Origin: Corbicula japonica
Lineage: Eukaryota; Mollusca; Bivalvia; Venerida; Cyrenidae
Assembly: GCA_038501625.1 (NCBI GenBank)
Contig: JAZAYU010000012.1
Span: 2,480,001-2,544,000, forward strand
Length of the DNA stretch: 64,000 nucleotides
Direction of reading: 5' to 3'
Part shown: piece after piece, positions 12,201 to 17,400 of the stretch
Position numbering within the stretch: the stretch's first letter is position 1
How the letters are laid out: each line of letters begins with the position of its first letter
Made by a program: the position numbers and the translations under genes
Notes under the pieces: model-generated
What the model was told of the DNA's origin: nothing
What the model saw: the letters and a program-made list of their open reading frames with translations, nothing else
Databases searched by the model: none

Positions 12201-15200
12201 CAACGAATTCGGCTGTATACAAGATGTGGTGGGGTACTCAGTCAACGAAACAGCTTTGGGTAATAAAAACCTTGGTGAAGTTCAAACCTTTTTTTAAGAG
12301 AAATTGTGTGTATACATGTATGTTGCTACTGTAACAGTAAAATCCCTAAAAAAGATCACTCAAATAAAATTAAGACCACTTTGATAATGAGACCAGATCC
12401 TAAGGTTATAAAACTGAGCATGGAAACCAGTCTCAAATCTCAAGCATCTGATTGGCTGAAATGGCGACCAGTCGCCATTTCAGCCAATCAGATGCTTGAG
12501 CTTTGAGACTGGTTTCCAAACTCAGTTTTATAACCTTCAACCCAGACAGAAGCATGTGCTTTAGGTGGGCTTATCAACATATTTTTTCAGAATTAACCAA
12601 AATCATAATACATTTTGTTGGGTGTCAATTTTTTTTGATTTCGTGTGCAGGCTTATTCACCAATTTAAAGCCACAATAAACTATGAAATTGCTTTAAAAC
12701 TTATGTAAACATAATTTTGAAAATAGTGAGTCAGAAAAAAAACACACATGAAAATGACATTTTCCAACGAAAAACTACAACATTTCATGTTCTTGAAAAT
12801 AAATGCCTTCACAGAACAGCAAAAGGTATTTCTTGAAAACAGTATTCACTCTTTTTTTATGTTCAGGTTGTTTACAACTTAAAAAAAAGTTATAAAATTT
12901 CATATAATTTTCATTAAATAAAATATATGAATAGTTTTAACCTAAAATATTAATAAGCAAAGAGCATTAAAATTTGTCCTAGCAGTGGTCTGCTTTATTT
13001 ATGAAAGCACAAAATGTTTGGACTGTTGAAGTTATGTTACACAGTAAAAATACTTGCTTTTGATGTTTTATCAAGGTCCCAGTAGAATGGTGGTAGGCAA
13101 TGTATCGGGGCCATGTATGTCAGGTTTCTACTATGTGACAACGCTGCCAAAGACCAATCTATATCTGCTGGTCATAGAGAACTGGAAACCGTACAGAGAG
13201 AGTCTCTTCTACAACTTCAACTGTAGGATTACCAGAAGGTAAAAACATACTGTAAAATCTGGCCTATTATTTCAATAGGGGGTATTATGCCCACGATCTG
13301 GAAAATGACAAACAATTCATATCATTTAAGACCAGTTTAGTATCTAAGTCCTATGTTGGGTTTTCAATTTGAGAAAAGAAAAATTGAACCCTAGACCCAA
13401 GAAAGTCCAACACTAATTTGTTTATGTCTTGACTCTTGAAGTGTTATTTGATTAATATTCAGTGTTCATATGCAAATTAAATGCCTAAATGCAAAGTAGC
13501 AGTGTAGTTTCCCCACAAATGAAATAATGTAATACCGTAGCTGATCACCCCATATTGTTAGCACCATGTTAAACATGTCAGAATGGGTGAGAATTTTGTC
13601 ATGTGACTTGTGTGAATACATTTGGACCTGAGCTTGGAGTCTCCATTCTGAAGCAGCTGATTGGCTATCAGAAAACTGACTAATGTCACAAGACAAGGCT
13701 GTGGATGTTTTGAACCTGTTGATGATGATGATAATGGTGATGAGGATGAGGATTGTATTCATGATAAGGATGATGATGGTGTTGATGATGATAATGATTA
13801 TTAGTGATGATGATGCTTTTGTAATTGTTGATAGTTTATAATGCTAAGAAAAACTACTTCTCAAGCTCTATTGAACAACATAAAAATGACTCTAAGTCAC
13901 TCTGGAAGTCACTGAAAAATCTAGGCTTACCTTCCAAAAAGGGGACAAATTCAGCAAGTTCTAATATTTGTTTAAATATTGATGGCAACGTTTGTTTTGA
14001 GAAATCATCTATTGCAGAATCTTTAAATAATTTTTATACCTCAGTTGCCTGTAAACTTGTTGAAAAACTTCCAGCATGTGTTTGCAAATTTTGTGAATCT
14101 TTTGTTTACAGTTTTTACCAGAGTCTAGGTATACGTTTAAATAGTTTTTCTTTTACCCTAATGTCTGAAAACAAAGTTCTTAAATATTTAACAACCTTAG
14201 CTCAAACAAAGCTACAGGCTTGGATGGTTTGCCTTCACGCTTTGTCAAGGATACAGCACCCATTATTGTAAGCCCCCTTACACACATTATAAATTTGTCA
14301 CTTATCCAAGGGAGAGTACCTAACGATTTAAAGATTGCTAGAGTTGTTCCCCTTTTTAAAAAGGATGACAGGTTAAATGTTGGCAACTATCGACCAGTAT
14401 CTATTTTAAATGTTATTTCAAAGGTGTTAGAAAAAGTTGAATATGATCAGGTGGAGTCATATTTTAAAGAAAAACATTTGTTTTATAAGTTTCAATCTGG
14501 TTTTAGAAGTGGATTTTCAACTGACTCATGTCTCTTATATTTAACAGACTTCATCAGATTAGAAATTGACAAAGGCAATGTTGTTGGCATGGTTCTTTTA
14601 GATCTACAGAAAGCCTTCGACACAGTCAATCACTCAATTTTGCTAAGGAAACTTAAAGCTTGTGGCTTAGGTGATAGTATTTGTAATTGGTTTAAGTCTT
14701 ATCTGTCGGACAGACAACAACTGGTAGATATTTCTGGCACTTTTTCCAGTCACTCGTTAATTACATGTGGGGTTCCTCAAGGCTCTATCCTTGGCCCTCT
14801 GCTCTTTTTAATTTATGTTAATGATATGCCAGCAGTTGTTAAAAATAAACTTCTACTGTATGCTGATGATTCTGCTATTTTAGTCTCGGGTAAAAATGTT
14901 TCTGATGTTGAAAAAGCTTTGTCTGATGATTTACTAGGTGTTAGTCAATGGCTGATAAACAACAAACTTTCTTTACACTTGGGTAAAACTGAATCAATAT
15001 TGTTTGGATCCAGACAGAAGCTCAGATCACAACCTAATCTTAACATTATTTGTAATGGTACTACTATCAGTCACACTTCATCTGTTAAATATCTAGGTGT
15101 TAGCTTAGACCAATTTTTATCTTTTAAATTGATGGCAGAATCTATTCTCAAAAAAGCCAATGCCAGGTTAAAGTTTCTCTACCGAAAGAAGGATTTTCTC

Positions 15201-16439
15201 AATAAACACATAAGAAAACAACTAGTTATGTCACTAATTCAATGTCATTACGACTATGCGTGTTCAGTGTGGTACCATAGTCTTACTCAAACCCTCAAAA
15301 AAAAACTTCAAACAACTCAGAACAAGATGGTTCGATTTATTCTCAATCTGGATAGTAGGTCACATGTGGGATATGAGCATTTTAGGTCCCTAAATTGGCT
15401 ACCTGTGCAGAGTAGAGTTGAACAAATTATGCTATGCCATGTTTTTAAAATTAATAAGAACTTGGCTCCAGAATATTTGAAACAGCTTTTTACTTCAGTA
15501 GCTTCTAGTCATAGGTATAAAACCAGGCTGAGTACAAAAGGAGGCTATTGTGTTCCCAAAGTTAAATCTTTTGGCTCTAAATCTTTCTGTTATATGGGAT
15601 CCAAATTGTGGAACAAACTTTTTCCAGAGGTAACTGAAACCAATAAGTATTATGTTTTTAAAAAGGCTGTAAAAGAGGTTTTATTAAACATAAATAGTAA
15701 ATATAAGTACCGGTAACTTTGTCTGTGATATTGCCAACGATAGTGATTGAATTTACTGTGAGATACATGAAATGAAGTACATTTGTATTTATTACATAAT
15801 TTTTCAATTTAGTCAATAACACAAGCCTCTCTGTGTCATGCCCCCATTTTTGTTATACAGGACCACGATGGAAATAAGAATTACAGTAATGTAGTCTTTT
15901 TCGTGTTATCCTGGGTTAGGAGGCATAACATGGGTAGTTATTTAAATTTGTGTTTTATGTAAAATGTAATTCTCATTGTTGTTTTAATTTTTAGTAACTA
16001 TTAATGTTTCTATTTATAATTTGCATTTGTATGTTTATGTAATCCTACTCCATGTATGATCTCTATTTTACCGAAATAAATCAATCAATCAATCAATGAT
16101 GATGATGATGATGAAGATCTTGTTGTTTTTGTCTTTGTTGTTCTTCATGGTGTTGATGATTATAATTGTGGTGATGATGATAATATACAACAACAGTTGA
16201 TAAAATTTTAATGCTGTTCTATTTTTAGCATAGTGAATTCGGGTGCATACCGCATCATCAATGGCACTTGTGCGCATGAAGAATCTTCTACACAGACATT
16301 AGCCGGACAGAATAAATGTCCACCACTCCGAGATCTGAAACTTCCGTGTGTTTTCACAACTGGTGTACAACATACTGTGTCTGTGCTTGGAATTTGCGTA
16401 TTACTTATAATTTCTAGGTTTATTAGTAAATATTGTTAG
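111..16439 (+). CDS. VWFA and Cache domain protein, CACHD1-like (alpha2delta superfamily), 3' part, 14 exons
   Basis: Exons: 111-232, 1292-1395, 2126-2379, 3020-3164, 3837-3986, 4498-4566, 4993-5333, 6253-6408, 6863-7077, 8881-9082, 9991-10201, 12121-12259, 13076-13238, 16229-16439. All introns are GT-AG and all phases agree, giving 826 visible residues plus a stop; the N-terminus lies upstream of the window. In order: end of a VWA domain (IIFVTDG), first Cache region (WTSPYLDAWGLG, GVVGIDATLD), second Cache-like region (RPWYKR, ISTPYMDAAGVGKI), a Cys-rich part (CYLFDSNAFLIMD) and a hydrophobic tail. At least eight N-x-S/T sequons fit an extracellular protein. Alpha2delta proteins are membrane-anchored partners that traffic and tune voltage-gated calcium channels; CACHD1 is a relative. 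The order of these blocks matches the family. Whether it is CACHD1 or an invertebrate-specific relative (CG16868 type) cannot be settled here; the superfamily assignment is strong. Confidence 0.9.
319..430. repeat. Family A foldback, partial copy
   Basis: Contains degenerate tgtagatc...cagcc..gcacat..tctgatcaggatctg..ctgtt followed by cattaggttatt. This is the left half of the dispersed family A element, whose best copies are at 11361-11603 and 20430-20648. Confidence 0.7.
1292..1395 (+). CDS. Exon: VWA-Cache linker
   Basis: Acceptor ctacatttcag, donor cccag/gtaaaa. Encodes about 34 residues including PGPVCKYNWTKVWTVADHKN. It contains an N-W-T sequon and one Cys, as expected for an ectodomain segment. 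It joins the preceding exon through a split Gly codon. Confidence 0.82.
1480..1575. repeat. Solo end of the 'gtggtct' inverted-repeat element
   Basis: Carries ttgtttacaggtggtcttta followed by acacaggttcgactgtaca. This resembles the right end of the larger element at 24798-25883 (acgtggtcttcagcacaggt, then tgaactgta), so it is a dispersed fragment in an intron. Confidence 0.55.
2126..2379 (+). CDS. Exon: first Cache region
   Basis: Acceptor atttcag/gca, donor gaag/gttagt. Contains ACNHGGSMLKL, then SQMSNYFEFLSS and WTSPYLDAWGLGIMVTHAIP. The W-T-x-P-Y-L-D block is the alpha2delta/Cache signature that precedes the ligand-pocket strands. Reading on past the donor gives an in-frame extension that ends in low-complexity AT-rich codons, so the splice is preferred. 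Confidence 0.88.
3020..3164 (+). CDS. Exon: first Cache core (GVVGIDATLD)
   Basis: The acceptor must be the AG at 3018-3019. The closer-looking AG at 3026-3027 would break the frame, whereas 3020 gives Arg-Thr-Ile-Gly-Val-Val-Gly-Ile-Asp, matching the family's GVxGxD strand. It continues with FLINNQGETIFHPKLKPSTN, the Cache 'N-x-G-x-x-xxHP' hairpin. Donor aat/gtaagt is consensus. Confidence 0.88.
3181..3570. repeat. Family A copy split by a hairpin dimer
   Basis: Starts with ttaaccttttactccatata and resumes at about 3385 with catgtgcaaa, then gtgtagagccagatcagcca and a right arm ending near 3560. The interruption is the pair of hairpins annotated separately, so this is a nested insertion. 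Confidence 0.75.
3203..3380. repeat. Hairpin-dimer element D, copy 1
   Basis: Two successive inverted repeats of about 78 bp. In each, gaaattagaaacgcaacttc pairs with gaagttgcgtttctaatttc (one change in the first unit) across a short AT loop. They are separated by about 20 bp (ctatattatttgtacttgga). The same two-hairpin unit recurs at 32974-33163. Confidence 0.85.
3837..3986 (+). CDS. Exon: charged loop after first Cache core
   Basis: Acceptor ttgtttcag, donor cccagg/gtaggc; phase 0 at both ends, exactly 50 codons. Encodes a Lys/Glu-rich stretch (LEDPIFIPIQQLEKNKENQP ...), typical of the variable linker between Cache strands in alpha2delta proteins. Confidence 0.85.
4157..4370. repeat. Family A foldback, diverged copy
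   Basis: Begins cgttaactccattcc, contains gtagaaccagatcagctggc, ctgatctggatctacagtga and cttggtcagaaataacttga, and ends near atatgggttaaagg. Both arms are recognisable, with deletions. Confidence 0.75.
4498..4566 (+). CDS. Exon: 23-codon microexon-like segment
   Basis: Acceptor tttttgcag, donor gatatg/gtgagt. Encodes TYYYAGLNNSEYSFAYSIAD plus TDM, in phase 0. The Y-x-x-x-x-N-x-S-x-Y-S-x-A pattern parallels the human alpha2delta strand that contains 'TDYSLALVLP'. It carries an N-N-S sequon and could be skipped without a frameshift. Confidence 0.85.
4619..4710. repeat. Family B foldback, left arm
   Basis: Contains accaagatcataaaactaag, gagaccagtctcaattctca and catctgattggctgaaatga. The right arm is missing or decayed. 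Full copies are at 12402-12537, 20700-20840 and 26743-26866. Confidence 0.7.
4791..4975. repeat. Family A foldback, diverged copy
   Basis: Starts tttaaccctttactccatgc, then gatccagatcagatggcacc, followed by a right arm around 4920-4970 (cagcttgaatgtgccatctg). It ends just before the acceptor of the 4993 exon. Confidence 0.7.
4993..5333 (+). CDS. Exon: inter-Cache region
   Basis: Acceptor ttcttctag, donor gtcag/gtaaaa; the longest exon seen (341 nt). Includes YNSTLARQMLPPGTYEELD, then STIFLAPLAYCDPIKYIYDD, which resembles the alpha2delta 'FIAPRDYC' block that starts the second half of the ectodomain. One N-S-T sequon. Confidence 0.88.
5452..5582. repeat. Three-copy 43-bp tandem repeat
   Basis: Three virtually identical units, each containing tgtttccttgaaaaacagca and tcatattgtcagtgatgctg, lie head to tail directly downstream of an exon. 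Their near identity suggests a recent local duplication. Confidence 0.9.
5640..5825. repeat. Family A foldback, diverged copy
   Basis: Rearranged copy: gaccaggatctactctgtca, gtgtagatcctgattagtat and gctggctgatctggatctac are all family A blocks; the ends are not clear. Confidence 0.6.
6040..6236. repeat. Family A foldback, diverged copy
   Basis: Shows gatcaagatcatgcagcaca, tgctgtctgatcaggatctt, aggttatttctgactaggaa and catggctgatctggacctac, then atatggtgtaaagg. It lies just upstream of the 6253 exon. Confidence 0.7.
6253..6408 (+). CDS. Exon: second Cache region, start
   Basis: Acceptor acgaacag, donor actaa/gtaaga. Encodes ADVLITQPIEEIWKNRQF and SQIKWTNVGLRSGVFRTYPG, then a basic GHRSRRGYDPTK. 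The V-G-L-R-S-G-V-x-R-x-Y-P strand corresponds to 'ARFVVTDGGITRVYP' in vertebrate alpha2delta. Confidence 0.87.
6863..7077 (+). CDS. Exon: second Cache core (RPWYKR ... STPYMDAAGVG)
   Basis: Acceptor tatttgtag, donor ataa/gtaagt. RPWYKRTSAAPHQISISTPY followed by MDAAGVGKINTISQAVFEGM is the most diagnostic block of the gene. It then enters a Cys-rich strip (ECLNFSSDG, GGCKCNLDDDC) matching the conserved 'PCAGPVCDCKRNSDVMDC' region of alpha2delta. Confidence 0.92.
7322..8466. repeat. Family A copy with a ~0.9-kb insertion
   Basis: The left end taactcattcctccatataa at 7322 is the usual family A start. The rest of the element (gtgtagatccaaataagcta, then gctggctgatctggatctac and atatggagaagggttaaa) only resumes at about 8265. 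The DNA between is a second element. Confidence 0.65.
7345..8262. mobile_element. Inverted-repeat element inside a family A copy
   Basis: tttatcacatacc near 7347 is repeated inverted as ggtatgtgataaa near 8092. A strong foldback follows at 8095-8260: gatcattttatactgaaatt and attattaaactcgtc pair with a right arm reading gacgactcatttaataattt then cagtataaatgatcac. No transposase ORF is visible, so a non-autonomous element is inferred; the exact ends and target duplication are not certain. Confidence 0.55.
8468..8660. repeat. Dispersed 'cttcgaagaagagggg' repeat fragment
   Basis: Contains ccgcttcgaagaagagggga followed by a ccgtccatccatccttccat tract. Sequences of this shape recur in bivalve genomes as far as I recall; no second full copy is present here. 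Confidence 0.45.
8700..8800. repeat. Direct duplication of about 55 bp
   Basis: ggtgcattcataaaccaaat, then tgcatctttattgaca, is repeated as ggtgcattacatgaaccaaa, then ggcatctttattgaca, immediately after. A simple tandem duplication in the intron before the 8881 exon. Confidence 0.75.
8881..9082 (+). CDS. Exon: Cys-rich segment
   Basis: Acceptor tattttgcag, donor actag/gtctgt (weaker than its neighbours). Encodes VCYLSKSPEASDHRRC and SCGQYYNCPDGEPNCSTR, with sequons N-K-T and N-C-S. Other frames over this exon are open but do not join to the flanking exons. Confidence 0.86.
9991..10201 (+). CDS. Exon: CYLFDSNAFLIMD block
   Basis: Acceptor tttattgcag, donor ccaaag/gtaagt. CYLFDSNAFLIMDPDFLLAS parallels vertebrate 'CVILDDGGFLLMANHDD', the strand after the second Cache module. 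It is followed by an acidic, soluble region ending in a single Cys. Confidence 0.88.
10490..10850. repeat. Family A foldbacks, composite copy
   Basis: Starts tttcaaccttttagtccatg and contains two sets of family A blocks (tgtagatcctgattagctgg; gtgtaaacccaaccagctgg) before ending near gtgtaaagtgtaagg. It probably represents two overlapping or rearranged copies. Confidence 0.6.
11361..11603. repeat. Family A foldback, near-complete, TA-flanked
   Basis: Element begins cttaaccctttcctccatag and ends ggaggaaagagttaag, with TA at 11359-11360 and 11604-11605. Inside are two hairpins (gatccagatcagccggcac ... and ... gtgccagctgatcttaatct) separated by ttaggttatttctgacc. One of the two best copies for defining the ends. 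Confidence 0.85.
11695..11885. repeat. Family A foldback, partial copy
   Basis: Contains cttagatccagatcagatgg, then gtgtagatccagatcagatg and gctgactgatctgaatcgac. Outer ends are missing. Confidence 0.65.
12121..12259 (+). CDS. Exon: Pro/Asn-rich segment
   Basis: Acceptor aaatttccag, donor ctttgg/gtaata. Encodes VTLDGIPKNPEEQDDYIRNK, then FGCIQDVVGYSVNETAL with an N-E-T sequon. It lies in an otherwise repeat-rich stretch of intron. Confidence 0.82.
12402..12537. repeat. Family B foldback, almost perfect 136-bp palindrome
   Basis: Left arm starts aaggttataaaactgagcat; right arm ends actcagttttataacctt; the centre is aatggcgac-ca-gtcgccatt. The arms of about 67 bp differ at only a few positions with a 2-nt centre, so the transcript of this intron would form a very long hairpin. 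The arms contain CCAAT in cagccaatcagatgcttgag. Confidence 0.92.
13076..13238 (+). CDS. Exon: GFYYVTTLPKTNLYLLVIEN segment
   Basis: Acceptor tttatcaag has no strong pyrimidine tract; it is chosen because it completes the split Gly codon. Donor agaag/gtaaaa. SGFYYVTTLPKTNLYLLVIE corresponds to the vertebrate 'TQYFFDN ... LIFIMVESKG' C-terminal strand. One N-V-S sequon. Confidence 0.85.
13712..13822. repeat. (GAT)n-type microsatellite upstream of LINE
   Basis: Interrupted gatgatgatgataatggtga tract with gatgaggatgagg and gatgatgatggtgttgatga variants. The same motif resumes directly after the LINE at 16095, so the retrotransposon appears to sit inside one microsatellite. Confidence 0.85.
13825..14271 (+). 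pseudogene. LINE ORF2, N-terminal fragment before a frameshift
   Basis: Encodes the linker between the lost endonuclease and the RT: WKSLKNLGLPSKK and IAESLNNFYTSVACKLVEKL are typical LINE spacer motifs. At about 14190-14200 the reading must move by one base to continue into the RT, where S-S-N-K-A-T-G-L-D-G is expected. Beyond that point this frame is shadow sequence up to its stop. One indel therefore disables the protein. Confidence 0.8.
14220..15716 (+). pseudogene. LINE reverse transcriptase ORF (truncated element)
   Basis: A 498-codon open frame with the RT blocks in order: VVPLFKKDDRLNVGNYRPVS (residues about 40-60), LLDLQKAFDTVNHSIL, GVPQGSILGPLLFLIYVND at about 184-202 and the catalytic YADD at about 214. 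It is followed by a thumb and a C-terminal region with QNKMVRFI and LNWLPVQ, ending in TAA. The RT would copy LINE RNA at a nicked target. The frame is intact from here on, so decay is recent, but the 5' part and endonuclease are absent and a frameshift separates it from the upstream fragment. The ATG is internal to the original polyprotein, not a native start. Confidence 0.9.
16095..16190. repeat. (GAT)n-type microsatellite downstream of LINE
   Basis: gatgatgatgatgatgaaga and later gtggtgatgatgataatata. It continues the tract that precedes the LINE at 13712-13822. Confidence 0.8.
16229..16439 (+). CDS. Last coding exon: C-terminus with hydrophobic tail, TAG stop
   Basis: Acceptor tatttttag. 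Encodes 70 codons: NSGAYRIINGTCAHEESS, KCPPLRDLKLPCVF, then the hydrophobic VSVLGICVLLII and the short basic end SRFISKYC before TAG at 16437-16439. The tail of roughly 15 hydrophobic residues at the extreme end suits a GPI-attachment signal or a single C-terminal membrane anchor. Alpha2delta subunits are known to use the former. Confidence 0.9.
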
Positions 16440-16521
16440 TTTGCTATACATGAAAGTTAGAAAAAACCTTTTATACCAAAAGTGTAATTTAAAGAGAAGT
16501 GAGATATGTAGAACATATGTA

Positions 16522-17398
16522 CAGTCCACACTCGTTGTGTCAAACTCGCTTAAGTCGAAACATTGGTTATCTCGAATTAATTTTACGGTCCCGTCAAAAT
16601 GTGTTCTTATTACATATAAAATTAAGCGCTTAACTCGAATTCGACTTAAACAATATTTTCATAAGTCGAAGTGAATGTAGAACCCGCCGGCTAAAATATG
16701 CTATATAAAATCATCGGATAAGTTGAAGTGTGAAACTTGCCGCGGTCGAACAATGCGCTCGGCTTCTTCAAAGAGAGAACTTGTCGGCAAACAGGATACC
16801 ATTATTTAATAATAATTAACGATTATCACCTGTTTGCCTATTTAATGCATTCAGATGTAAAATATTTGGATTCGTAAATGCAGTTTATTTCAGTTTTTAA
16901 AAAACAACATTTATTTACAATAATCATGACATTGTGACAATCAGGCCAATGAAATATGAGTTCATCTGCTTAGGACAACAAATGCAAAAACATGATCCAA
17001 ACGTAATCAAATCTCCCCCAACAAGACTGAAGCACAAATGCTCCGAATTAATGATTATGGGGTTAATATTTATTTGAATTAGTTTACGTAATAAAAAAAA
17101 TAACGAAAGACAACTTTAACATTCAGAGCGAAGACGACGACGATGTTACACAGACAACAAAACTTTTTTCACATCTAATCAATATAATCAAGTTAATATA
17201 TTTTTCTGTTCTGTTTTGATAAACTAATCGATCCATTGAAATGTTCATAAACGAGTACTAGAACTCACAATCATGTCAGCATTAGAAACATATAGGTATG
17301 ATATTCGTGCATTGGCGCTAATTCGGATGTGTCAAACTTCGGATATCTCGAATTAAAATGTACAATCCCGACGAATTCGACACAACGAGTGTCGACTG
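16522..17398. mobile_element. TA-flanked inverted-repeat element, pogo/Tigger-like, non-autonomous
   Basis: Ends are cagtccacactcgttgtgtc and its inverted match gacacaacgagtgtcgactg, flanked by TA at 16520-16521 and 17399-17400. Subterminal tatctcgaatta motifs occur near both ends. TA duplication and CAGTC ends suit the Tc1/mariner-pogo group; no transposase is readable. It begins 82 bp past the stop codon of the alpha2delta-like gene, and an AATAAA lies inside it at 17090. Confidence 0.75.
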
Positions 17399-17400
17399 TA

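Larger units (their letters stand above)
13822..16098 (+). mobile_element. 5'-truncated LINE (non-LTR retrotransposon), CR1/L2/Rex-like
   Basis: Holds the end of the upstream coding region, the full reverse transcriptase and C-terminal part, a 3' UTR of about 370 bp and a tandem tail aatcaatcaatcaatcaatg ending at about 16098. There is no LTR and no endonuclease domain. A short microsatellite tail is typical of the CR1/L2/Rex side of the Jockey superfamily; clade placement is inference. It sits in the last intron of the alpha2delta-like gene, in the same orientation. Confidence 0.88.

Noticed and set aside
16441..16674. Open frame after the alpha2delta-like stop codon
   Set aside because: It covers the start of the TA-flanked inverted-repeat element and has no conserved motif.
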